A stretch of DNA of 32,710 bases from Blastocatellia bacterium UBA7656. Its GTDB lineage: Bacteria > Acidobacteriota > Blastocatellia > UBA7656. The position numbers were made by a program, and so were the translations under genes. The notes below the pieces were generated by a model. That model had not been told where the DNA came from. It was given only the letters and a program-made list of their open reading frames with translations, and searched no databases. The stretch covers positions 25,848 to 58,557 of the forward strand of contig DLHY01000057.1 of the NCBI GenBank assembly GCA_002483445.1. Reading direction: 5' to 3'. How positions within the stretch are numbered: position 1 is the first letter of the stretch; every line of letters begins with the position of its first letter. Below are positions 18,216-25,195 of this stretch, piece by piece.

Positions 18216-18300
18216 GTCCTTTGTCCTTCGTCCTTTGTCACTGGTTCCTCGTGCCAGGATTTAGCGGCGAACAAGGGACGAATGACAAAGGACAAAGGAC
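18216..18300. repeat. Heptamer-armed inverted element, GTCCTTT type, copy 3
   Basis: Arms at 18216-18239 and 18284-18300, in a 97-bp gap (18208-18304). It differs from the 15711-15807 gap at about three positions, one of them inside a heptamer (GTCCTTC). Confidence 0.9.
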
Positions 18301-18304
18301 GAAT

Positions 18305-20722
18305 TCATTCGTATCGAAGCGCAACCATCGGGTCTACTTTGAGCGCCCTTCGCGCTGGCACGAAACAGGCCCCCAGAGCCACTACCGCAAGCGTCGCTCC
18401 GATGATGGCGAACGTCACAGGGTCGGTCGCGCTCACGCCGTAGAGCAGGCTCGACATGAATCTGGTCAGCAAAAACGATGCGCCGAGACCTAATCCCACG
18501 CCCGCGACGGCAAGCAGCATCCCCTGACGGAGGATCATCTTCATGACATCCGTGGGCGAGGCTCCCAGAGCGAGACGTATGCCTATCTCGTGCGTGCGCT
18601 GCGTGACCGAATAACTGATCACGCCATAGATTCCCACTGAGGCGAGAATCAATGCGACTGCGGCGAGGATGCCGAACAACATCATGTTGAATCGGCGCTG
18701 CGACATCATCTGTCCGAGCATCGCGTCCATAGTCCTGATGTCATAAATCGCCTGATCCTTATCGATCTCCCATATTTTGCTGCGCATCGCTCCGATCAGG
18801 TTCATTGGGTCGGAAGAAGCGCGCACGATCATAGTCATGCCGGAGGAAGCAGCCTGGGCGTGGGGCAGAAAGGTTTCGCATCGCGCTTCCGAATCGAATC
18901 CCGTCCGTCGCATATCGCCCACGATGCCGACTATCGTGAGCCACGGATTTTGAGGATCGGGGTCTCCGTAGCAGAACCGTTTCCCCAGCGGGTCTTCGTC
19001 GGCGAAGAATCGGTTTGCGAAAGTCTGGTTGATGATGACTACGGGAGTCGTGCCGTCCGCGTCGCGATCATCGAACACGCGCCCGCGAATGAGCGAGATT
19101 CCCATCGTCTTAAAGTAGTCCGGAGTTACTGCATCGAGCGGGGCTTCCACTCGCTCCGGGTCAGGCACGGGCGGACGGCCTTCGATTGTGAAGGTGGTCG
19201 AGTTCGGAGTCTTGCTCAGGAATATATCGGAGATAGCGCCGACCGATTCGACACCGGGCAATGTGCGGATTCGCTCGACCGCCTGTTTATAGAAGCCCGC
19301 AACCTGATTACCTTCGCTATACTTCGAGCCTGACAGTTGCACGCGCATCGTCAACAGATGGTCGGGATTGAATCCGAGATCGAACTGTTGAAGCCGGATG
19401 AAACTTTTTATCATCAGCCCCGCGCAGACGAGCAGCAAAAGCGACAGCGCGACTTCAGCCACGACGAGTGTGCTGCGCACGCGGTTTCGTTTTATGCTTC
19501 CTCCCGAACCGCGACCCCCCTCTTTGAGCGTTTCGTTGAGATCGGGACGTGAAGCCTGAAGCGCGGGCGCAAGTCCGAATATCAATCCTGTGAGCAGCGA
19601 AACTCCGAGGGTGAAGGCGAGTACCCGGCCATCTATTCCGACGGAATCGAGACGCGGAGTGTCAGCCGGACTGAGGGTGATCAGCGCATCGAGTCCGAAT
19701 TTCGCGACCAGCAATCCCAAGGCTCCGCCCACGAGCGAGATGGTCATGCTCTCAGTGAGCAGTTGACGGATGAGTCGCCCACGACCGGCTCCCAGAGCCG
19801 TTCTTATGGCTATCTCCCGCTCGCGTGTGGCGGCGCGAGCGAGCAGCAGATTAGCCACGTTCGCGCAGGCGATCAGAAGGACGAAGCCCACGGCGGCAAA
19901 CAGAGCGAGTATGGCGACGCGGACGCTGCCGACTACCTGCTGGTGAAGACCGACGAGGTTCGAGCCATAGCCCTCCTGATCGGGGAACTGTTCGGAGATG
20001 CGAGCGGCGATTGCGCCCATATCGGATCGCGCCTGATCGAGGCTCACATTCTGTTTGAGAAGCCCGATTGCCTTAAATGAAAAAAAGCCGCGCGCCGCTT
20101 TTCTGCGAGCGTCGAGCGCAATCGGAATCCATGCTTCGGTATCTTTTTCCGGGAAGCTGAAGCCCGCAGGCATAACGCCGATGACAGTCCGACTTCTCCC
20201 GCTGAGACTGACCTGCTGACCGACGATCTGCGGATCAGAGCCGAAACGACGTTTCCACAATCCGTCGCTAAGCACGACCACCGCGTCTTTGCCCGGTTCT
20301 TCTTCCTCAATCGTGAACGCGCGACCATAAGCAGGCTGGACGCCTAAAACATCGAACAGGTTCGCAGTCGACCATGCGCCGAAAACGCGCAGAGGCTCGC
20401 CCGCGTCCGTGAGAGTGAGGCTGCGATTGTTGAACGCGGCTATGGTTTCGAAGGTCTGGTTCTGATCGCGGTAGTCGGCATAGTTCGGATAGGAGTGCCA
20501 GTCCTGATCGATTCCCATGCGGGTGTTGTTCATCCAGACCATCACCAGTCGATCAGAGTTTTTATAAGAAAGCGGGCGAAGGATGATGGCATTGACGACG
20601 CTGAAGATCGCCGTAGTCGCGCCTATGCCTATGCCTAAAGCTATAACGACGATGGAAGTGAATGCGGGCTTTTTGACCATCATCCGAAAGCTGTAGCGCA
20701 GGTCTTGAAAAAAAGCTTCCAC
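18305..20722 (-). CDS. ADOP-family orphan ABC permease, copy 7 (first gene of the array)
   Basis: The start chosen is GTG at 20722, giving 805 residues that begin (M)EAFFQDLRYSFRMMVKKPAF. GAAGGAG lies seven bases upstream and the N-terminus then aligns with the siblings. An in-frame ATG at 20806 would add 28 residues with no family resemblance. Architecture is as in the rest of the array: TM1, MacB_PCD-like domain, FtsX (TREREIAIRTALGAG), second domain, FtsX (THEIGIRLALGAS), ending VDPMVALRYE. It lacks an upstream heptamer element; the sequence beyond it is unrelated DNA leading to the tRNA gene. As the most upstream gene it may carry the array's main promoter, though I could not identify one. 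Confidence 0.88.
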   Translation of the reverse strand: MEAFFQDLRYSFRMMVKKPAFTSIVVIALGIGIGATTAIFSVVNAIILRPLSYKNSDRLVMVWMNNTRMGIDQDWHSYPNYADYRDQNQTFETIAAFNNRSLTLTDAGEPLRVFGAWSTANLFDVLGVQPAYGRAFTIEEEEPGKDAVVVLSDGLWKRRFGSDPQIVGQQVSLSGRSRTVIGVMPAGFSFPEKDTEAWIPIALDARRKAARGFFSFKAIGLLKQNVSLDQARSDMGAIAARISEQFPDQEGYGSNLVGLHQQVVGSVRVAILALFAAVGFVLLIACANVANLLLARAATREREIAIRTALGAGRGRLIRQLLTESMTISLVGGALGLLVAKFGLDALITLSPADTPRLDSVGIDGRVLAFTLGVSLLTGLIFGLAPALQASRPDLNETLKEGGRGSGGSIKRNRVRSTLVVAEVALSLLLLVCAGLMIKSFIRLQQFDLGFNPDHLLTMRVQLSGSKYSEGNQVAGFYKQAVERIRTLPGVESVGAISDIFLSKTPNSTTFTIEGRPPVPDPERVEAPLDAVTPDYFKTMGISLIRGRVFDDRDADGTTPVVIINQTFANRFFADEDPLGKRFCYGDPDPQNPWLTIVGIVGDMRRTGFDSEARCETFLPHAQAASSGMTMIVRASSDPMNLIGAMRSKIWEIDKDQAIYDIRTMDAMLGQMMSQRRFNMMLFGILAAVALILASVGIYGVISYSVTQRTHEIGIRLALGASPTDVMKMILRQGMLLAVAGVGLGLGASFLLTRFMSSLLYGVSATDPVTFAIIGATLAVVALGACFVPARRALKVDPMVALRYE

Positions 20723-21044
20723 CTTTGACTCCTTCTGATTACCTTCAGTTTTGTCCCCGGAGGAGAGACACGAACTCTCAACCTCACTGACCAAGTAGCG
20801 TGCCAAACCTGCTGGTTGCTAAGTCGTTGTCTGAAGAGGATTGAGAGAAGGTTTGTGCGCGGGGCGATGATTAAGTGTGTGCGGTTTTGGGATTACGGAG
20901 TCCCACGAGTGGCACATACTTCGCGAGTGATTGCAGTCAGAGTTTGGCGTATAGCGGCGATCAGTGAGACCGGGAAACGCGAGATAGAGCAGCCCGGTCA
21001 CATACAGGTCGCAAAGGAGGAAGAGGAAGTGAAAAGAAGGTTGT
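20723..21044. other. Intergenic region between the ADOP array and tRNA-Arg
   Basis: About 320 bp with no gene I can support. Short frames exist on both strands but lack a credible start and family resemblance. The copy 7 promoter should lie here on the minus strand. A segment near 20757-20795, read on the minus strand, faintly resembles a tRNA 3' half but has no acceptor partner. Confidence 0.4.
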
Positions 21045-21073
21045 TTGACCCGATGGTAAAGGGTTGGTAATAT
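21045..21073 (+). promoter_or_regulatory. Promoter of tRNA-Arg
   Basis: TTGACC (21045-21050) and TAATAT (21068-21073) are separated by 17 bp, a near-consensus sigma-70 promoter. The -10 box ends 18 bases before the tRNA, leaving a short 5' leader of about 10 nt. Confidence 0.7.
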
Positions 21074-21090
21074 GCAACCTGCGCACTGAG

Positions 21091-21163
21091 GCCCGCGTAG
21101 CTCAGGGGATAGAGCGTCGGTCTCCGGAACCGAAGGTCGCGCGTTCGAATCGCGCCGCGGGTA
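21091..21163 (+). tRNA. tRNA-Arg (anticodon CCG)
   Basis: The full cloverleaf can be drawn. The acceptor stem is GCCCGCG with CGCGGGT (first pair G-U). The anticodon stem TCGGT/ACCGA holds loop CTCCGGA, anticodon CCG, reading CGG (Arg). The T arm is GCGCG-TTCGAAT-CGCGC, and the discriminator base is A. No CCA is encoded. It is the integration target of the element to its right. Confidence 0.95.
21140..21163 (+). other. Candidate attachment site (attL) at the tRNA-Arg 3' end
   Basis: The integrase gene ends about 70 bp from this point and the element's genes lie to the right. Tyrosine integrases commonly recombine at tRNA 3' ends, leaving the tRNA intact and a duplicate of its 3' part at the far end. 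I did not find a second copy of this T-arm/acceptor segment in the window, so the far end should lie beyond 32710. The exact core limits are a guess. Confidence 0.4.
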
Positions 21164-21170
21164 TTCAACA

Positions 21171-21199
21171 GGCCGCCGTAAGGCGGCTATTTTCTTTAG
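21171..21199 (+). terminator. Intrinsic terminator of tRNA-Arg
   Basis: The stem GCCGCC (21172-21177), tetraloop GTAA and GGCGGC (21182-21187) are followed by TATTTTCTTT. It is a textbook rho-independent terminator 8 nt past the tRNA. Confidence 0.85.
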
Positions 21200-21231
21200 T
21201 TTACGGAGATTGCTGGTCATAGGTTAGAGCC

Positions 21232-22494
21232 TCAATTTACCTTATTGTGGTACGGTTCCACAATAAGTACCACAGTATCGGGAATGATCGCTCGCGCCAG
21301 AGCCTCTGTTGCCTCCTCTGATACTGCTTCGCTGACGTGTGTATAGACATCAGCCGTCGTGTCTATGCGAGAATGTCCGAGAAGCTCCTGCGCCATCTTC
21401 AGGTCGCGGGTTTGAGCATGAACTATGCTTGCTGCCGAATGTCGGAACAGGTGAAATCCATGCGCTCCGCTCACCCGCTCGATCCCGGCTGAGGCGATGG
21501 CGATGTACAGCACATCCTTCCGAAGATAATCGGGATTGAGTGGAGCGCCGTCTTCTCGGCAGAAGACGAAATCACCGGGAGCAGTCCATCTCGACGCGCC
21601 GCGATGCTCTTCCAGCATTCGAGCGAGCAAAGCAGGTATGCGGATACTTCGCAGGCTCGATTTAGTCTTGGGCAAGACCAGTTGGCCTTTCCAAAGACTA
21701 TGGGTGATAGTGATAAGCCTTGCGTCAGCGAAGACGTTTTGCCATCTGAGCGCGAGCAATTCGCCTGCTCTGAGTCCTGTAAGGGCGACCGTGATAAACA
21801 AGGTGCGGTAACGCTCAGGGATTCTTTCAAGCACTCGTCTGATTTCTTCGGCTGTGAGCGCGGGCTTCTCTTTGCGCTCCCACGAAGGCCGATGAAGTTT
21901 CCTTCTCACCGGGTTGACTTCGATCAAATCGTACTCGACTGCAACTTCGAACATCAGACGAACGAGTGTATAGAGGTTGAGCAGATATTTGTTCGACACT
22001 CCCGTAGCGTGAACATCTTCGAGGAAGTTGGTTATGTGTTCTGGCCGAATCTGGTTTATTATCTTCTTGCCGAGATGCGGCAGAACGTATTTGTCAATCA
22101 GTGATTGATAGCCTCCGATGGTGGAAGGCTTATAGTTTCTGTTGGCGACGAAAGAGCGCCAGAGACCTTTTGCAAAGCTCTCGAAAGTGACTGACGGGCG
22201 AGGCGAAGATCGATTGGTCTTGTTGATCTCTCGCATACGCCTGTTGGCTTCTTCGAGGGCTTTTTTCTTTGTAGGACTGGCCAGCACCTCAGTCTTTTCC
22301 TTCCATCCTGACTTTGCGCGCGGATCGCGCACCCGATAGCGCAAAAGGTAGTAATCAGCACCATCATCGCGCTTGCGGGTGACAACAGAGCCGCGTTGAA
22401 AACTGCTTCTATTATGAGCCACAGACTGTCTCCTTTCGGTCGAATGTGGCCCGTTCTTTCTTTTCTCAAAAGAATTATACAGGCTATCTTTCAT
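21232..22494 (-). CDS. int: Tyrosine-recombinase integrase
   Basis: A 420-residue site-specific recombinase that would insert and excise the element at tRNA-Arg. The N-terminal region (about 35-95) is an AP2-like arm-binding segment (SVVTRKRDDGADYYLLRYRV), residues about 102-200 are a SAM-like core-binding domain, and 210-400 the catalytic domain. Catalytic residues are visible: R242 in TGLRAGE, a lysine near 276-278 in LPKTKSS, H348 and R351 in FHLFRHS, H374 in LLGHS and Y384 in DVYTHV. The start codon overlaps the end of the HTH gene by 11 bp, with AAGGA about 11 bases upstream, so translation is probably coupled. Its position next to the tRNA defines the left end of the element. Confidence 0.95.
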   Translation of the reverse strand: MKDSLYNSFEKRKNGPHSTERRQSVAHNRSSFQRGSVVTRKRDDGADYYLLRYRVRDPRAKSGWKEKTEVLASPTKKKALEEANRRMREINKTNRSSPRPSVTFESFAKGLWRSFVANRNYKPSTIGGYQSLIDKYVLPHLGKKIINQIRPEHITNFLEDVHATGVSNKYLLNLYTLVRLMFEVAVEYDLIEVNPVRRKLHRPSWERKEKPALTAEEIRRVLERIPERYRTLFITVALTGLRAGELLALRWQNVFADARLITITHSLWKGQLVLPKTKSSLRSIRIPALLARMLEEHRGASRWTAPGDFVFCREDGAPLNPDYLRKDVLYIAIASAGIERVSGAHGFHLFRHSAASIVHAQTRDLKMAQELLGHSRIDTTADVYTHVSEAVSEEATEALARAIIPDTVVLIVEPYHNKVN

Positions 22495-22735
22495 TGAAAC
22501 TATTCCTTGTTTGAGCAGAGTTTGATTCGTGCTGCGCGAGCCAGCTTTGAAATGTGTGTGATTCGGGATCGAATCGAAGATACTTGCCGAGCTTGATATG
22601 CGGCACGCGGTCGAGACAGTTCTTTCGACAATGCTTGTAGACCCAGCCGACTTGAACGCCGAGGTAATGAGCCAGGTCTTCAGGAGTCCACAGCTTCGGT
22701 CTGACTCTCAATCCCAATCCTTGCTGACTGCTCAT
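22484..22735 (-). CDS. AlpA/excisionase-like helix-turn-helix protein
   Basis: An 83-residue basic protein with an HTH_17-type fold: LWTPEDLAHYLGVQVGWVYK (about 15-34), then a short wing IKLGKYLRFDPE. Such proteins act as excisionases (bending DNA for the integrase) or as AlpA-type activators of integrase genes. The gene overlaps the primase stop by ATGA (22732-22735) and the integrase start by 11 bp, with AGGTGA four bases before its ATG. The layout makes a recombination directionality factor the likeliest role, by inference. Confidence 0.8.
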   Translation of the reverse strand: MSSQQGLGLRVRPKLWTPEDLAHYLGVQVGWVYKHCRKNCLDRVPHIKLGKYLRFDPESHTFQSWLAQHESNSAQTRNSFNER

Positions 22736-24774
22736 CTCTTCACCTCATCGGCAAGCTCGGTTAGCCAGTCGTCAGATTTGAAATCCTGCGTATCTTCACA
22801 CTGATAGGATGTCGGATTCTCGCTCAGTTCAGGGGGTGCGTTTTGACTGATAGTGTTGAGACTATCAGTATGGGCATCTAAACCATACTGAGTATTACTG
22901 TTTAAGCCTTGTTTTTCCGAGGAAAACAGGCACTTTTTGCGTCTTTTCAGCTTGCGCTGATACTCAGGAGAAAAGACAGCCTTGATTTTGTCTTCGAACT
23001 CTCTCTCAATTTGTCTTTTCTTGTCCATCATATTCGACAAGTCAATCATCGTTAGCCTGTGATCCCAGTCGGCCTCTTCGCAGATTTCCACCCATGTAGC
23101 TAATAGTTTGTCCTGTTCGGCCCGTAGCCTTGTTACGATCTTCATTTCGCGTCCGAATAGTTTTGTCAGAAAGTCAACTTCTGTGGTCTTGCCTTCCGGC
23201 TGCGTTTCTTCAACCGACTTTTGTATGTAGCGCGCGGCAAACTCGACGGCTGCAAGCTGTCGCGCCTCATGCTCTGCAACCTGTCGAGCGAGGTCTGGAT
23301 TATCGACAAAGCGGAGCAGGTTAGCTTCCAGTCGTTCAGTTAGTTTCTGCTCTGCCAATGCTTCGGCTTCCTCGATCATCTGAAGGTCAAGAGTGTATTT
23401 CGACGCGCCGCGCCAGTTTCCGGTTTTTTGGTCGAATCCGCCGCCCTGTTCCTTGACTCTGAGAATGGGATAAATTGGCCTGAAGGCTTCGATCAATTGT
23501 CTGATGCGATCAGAGCCGAAAGCACTTTCGATGGCCCGCTGTTTGTTGACGCGCTCAGAGTCGAAGTCATTTTCAAGCGCATGCTTCCATTCTGCCGCGC
23601 TCCATCCGTCAGGCGTCCGAATCCACGCGGCCAGCGCCGCGCCGCTCATCTTGAAAACCCTTCGCCCGTTCGCTAAGGCGATGATTGCAAGTAGCGTTCG
23701 AAATACCCCATCGCTCAGATTCAATGCTGCGGTTAGCTTGCAAATGATTTGCTCTCGGTGAGTGAGGGGCGCGGGCCTCTGCTGTTCGGTTTCGATCTGT
23801 CGGTTTCTAGCCGCGCTTATGGTTCGGTCGATGTAATCCTGTCGCCTTAGCTTGTCTCTATCGAGTCCCGATAGACGCCAGATGCGCGCGATCTGCTCAT
23901 CATCGTCAGTCACCCGGCAGAGGATGGAGACGAAAGCGAAATCAGCCTCAGAGTCAGAAGCGTAAGAGTGCGCGCCGCCTGTGAAAAGGTCTTCGAACTT
24001 TGGCGAGGCGTGCATGCGCCGGATCAATTCCTTATCGTCTATGGTTGCGCTCTGCTGAGTTGACGCCGCACGCTCTACTTTGGGCGCTCTCTCTTTCCTC
24101 GGCTTGTCGCCTGTCTCTTCTCTGACGAGGTTATAAAGTGCGATGACTTCGGCTTGTCGATCCTCGATTCTTTCCGGCGTGCTGTCGAGCCTATTGCCAG
24201 TCACGGTGAAGAATCGCCCGCTGTCGTAAATTTCAATCTTGCGACAGCCGCGCCAGTTGCGTTTATTGATGCCCTGAGATTTCAGCTTTCCGGTTTTGCG
24301 GTCGCGGTATTGTGGAAGTTTTACTTTAGTGAAGATATGGAGACCTGTTCCGCTTGGCGAAATCTCGGTGTAGCTGTCAATCTGGCGCACTATCTCAAGC
24401 GCCCATACTTCGATGTGTCCGGTTACAGAATCGCGGCAAGCATCAAGGTCGATCCCCCCGTAGCCATTCGCAAAAACAAAGCCGACGCCTGCCCACTTGT
24501 CAGGCTCGCGCCGATACTTTGAAATCGCCTTATCAAAGGAACCCCATGTTGACGGCTTTGTTGAGTCTGCGTTTCTGCCGTTCGCTGGATTGTGCAAAAC
24601 CTTTGTCCGTCCTCCGCTGCCGTCTTTGTTCAGTCGCCATTCATATCGCCACACAACCCACTGAGGGATGGCGCGCAACTCTTCAGGTATGTTTTCGACG
24701 AGGGGAGCCGCGCACGAGGGCCGCTCCGATTGAGCGGCAGAGCCATTTATGGTGTCTCGTGTGCTGGCAACCAT
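22732..24774 (-). CDS. Primase-polymerase (AEP/PrimPol, NrS-1-like) replication protein
   Basis: A 680-residue DNA replication protein. The N-terminal AEP domain (about 28-195) shows the three expected motifs: the metal-binding pair D109/D111 in GIDLDAC, SPSGTGLH with H146, and E181 followed by RFFTVTGN. Residues about 250-325 (FTGGAHSYASDSEADFAFV, then RRQDYIDRTISAA) are the PriCT/helix-bundle segment typical of NrS-1-type phage primases. The remaining C-terminal half includes a winged-helix-like part and a charged coiled-coil-like tail. No Walker A motif is visible, so a helicase domain seems absent, and the host helicase or another protein would be needed. The gene would replicate the excised element. 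It lies directly upstream of the HTH and integrase genes and overlaps the HTH start by four bases. Confidence 0.82.
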   Translation of the reverse strand: MVASTRDTINGSAAQSERPSCAAPLVENIPEELRAIPQWVVWRYEWRLNKDGSGGRTKVLHNPANGRNADSTKPSTWGSFDKAISKYRREPDKWAGVGFVFANGYGGIDLDACRDSVTGHIEVWALEIVRQIDSYTEISPSGTGLHIFTKVKLPQYRDRKTGKLKSQGINKRNWRGCRKIEIYDSGRFFTVTGNRLDSTPERIEDRQAEVIALYNLVREETGDKPRKERAPKVERAASTQQSATIDDKELIRRMHASPKFEDLFTGGAHSYASDSEADFAFVSILCRVTDDDEQIARIWRLSGLDRDKLRRQDYIDRTISAARNRQIETEQQRPAPLTHREQIICKLTAALNLSDGVFRTLLAIIALANGRRVFKMSGAALAAWIRTPDGWSAAEWKHALENDFDSERVNKQRAIESAFGSDRIRQLIEAFRPIYPILRVKEQGGGFDQKTGNWRGASKYTLDLQMIEEAEALAEQKLTERLEANLLRFVDNPDLARQVAEHEARQLAAVEFAARYIQKSVEETQPEGKTTEVDFLTKLFGREMKIVTRLRAEQDKLLATWVEICEEADWDHRLTMIDLSNMMDKKRQIEREFEDKIKAVFSPEYQRKLKRRKKCLFSSEKQGLNSNTQYGLDAHTDSLNTISQNAPPELSENPTSYQCEDTQDFKSDDWLTELADEVKR

Positions 24775-24831
24775 GTCTACTCCGCCTCCCCTTGATGCTG
24801 TCGGAAATGGTCGAGCAGCAGCCTGCCGCGC

Positions 24832-25062
24832 TCAGTAATGCGCCACACGCTTGTGGGCGGATCGCTGCCCACCTGCCTTAGCTCGTCGAGCTGCCTCGCG
24901 CTCCAAGCGCAGCCGCTCAATCTCGCCTTCCTCGAAAAGGTGCTGTCCGCTTGTCGTCTTGGTTGCTGAAAGCCTGCCCTCGCGCACGAGCCTGCGCAGG
25001 TATTCGCCGCTCACGTCGAGCCTCTTTGCCGCGTCGCCTGTTGTAAGGATAGCCGTACCCAT
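24832..25062 (-). CDS. MerR/excisionase-type DNA-binding protein
   Basis: A 76-residue protein from ATG 25062, chosen because AGGGAG lies seven bases upstream and because the longer frame from 25104 would begin at the predicted transcription start. Residues 4-50 form an HTH_17/MerR-like module (LTTGDAAKRLDVSGEYLRRL, wing SGQHLFEEGEIERL), followed by a basic tail rich in R, K and A. The primase gene starts 57 bp downstream, so this is probably the first gene of the replication-integration operon and could regulate it. The DNA target is unknown. Confidence 0.75.
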   Translation of the reverse strand: MGTAILTTGDAAKRLDVSGEYLRRLVREGRLSATKTTSGQHLFEEGEIERLRLEREAARRAKAGGQRSAHKRVAHY

Positions 25063-25104
25063 ATCGTCTCCCTTCTGGGTCTTATTGAGGTTGGGAACCT
25101 CCAA

Positions 25105-25110
25105 ATTATA
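25105..25110 (-). promoter_or_regulatory. -10 element for the HTH-primase-integrase operon
   Basis: On the minus strand this is an exact TATAAT, preceded by AAG, about 43 bp upstream of ATG 25062. No good -35 box is present; that position falls at the edge of the inverted repeat at 25130-25173, which suggests activator or repressor control. Confidence 0.5.
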
Positions 25111-25129
25111 CTTGTCGAAAATGAGGATT

Positions 25130-25173
25130 ACCGGACATGCAGGGGGGCCGTATCCGAGATCGCGTTGTCCGGT
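25130..25173. repeat. 8-bp inverted repeat, possible operator or terminator
   Basis: ACCGGACA (25130-25137) and TGTCCGGT (25166-25173) are exact inverted copies with a 28-nt spacer. It lies between the stop of the 25196 gene and the TATAAT of the operon. It may bind a regulator of the operon or help to terminate the upstream gene. Confidence 0.4.
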
Positions 25174-25195
25174 TTGATCAAGAGATGAGAAAGGT

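Noticed and set aside
2937..18300. Possible CRISPR arrays in the ADOP gaps
   Set aside because: The repeated units are contiguous 7-mers in inverted arms, with no unique spacers of constant length and no cas genes.
3015..20722. MacB-type efflux pumps with their own ATPase
   Set aside because: The chains are about 800 residues with two FtsX halves and no nucleotide-binding domain, and no MacA-like or ATPase gene is present.
20757..20795. tRNA-like segment on the minus strand (GAGAG-TTCGTGT-CTCTC arm)
   Set aside because: The T loop lacks the conserved A, the anticodon stem has mismatches and no 5' acceptor strand pairs with the 3' end, so it is at most a relic.
20816..21070. 84-residue plus-strand frame before the tRNA
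   Set aside because: No ribosome-binding site, unnatural composition, and it runs through the tRNA promoter.
20819..21220. 133-residue minus-strand frame covering the tRNA
   Set aside because: It is antisense to a clear tRNA-Arg; such frames (with PRRDSNARPS-like text) are a common artefact of tRNA antisense translation.
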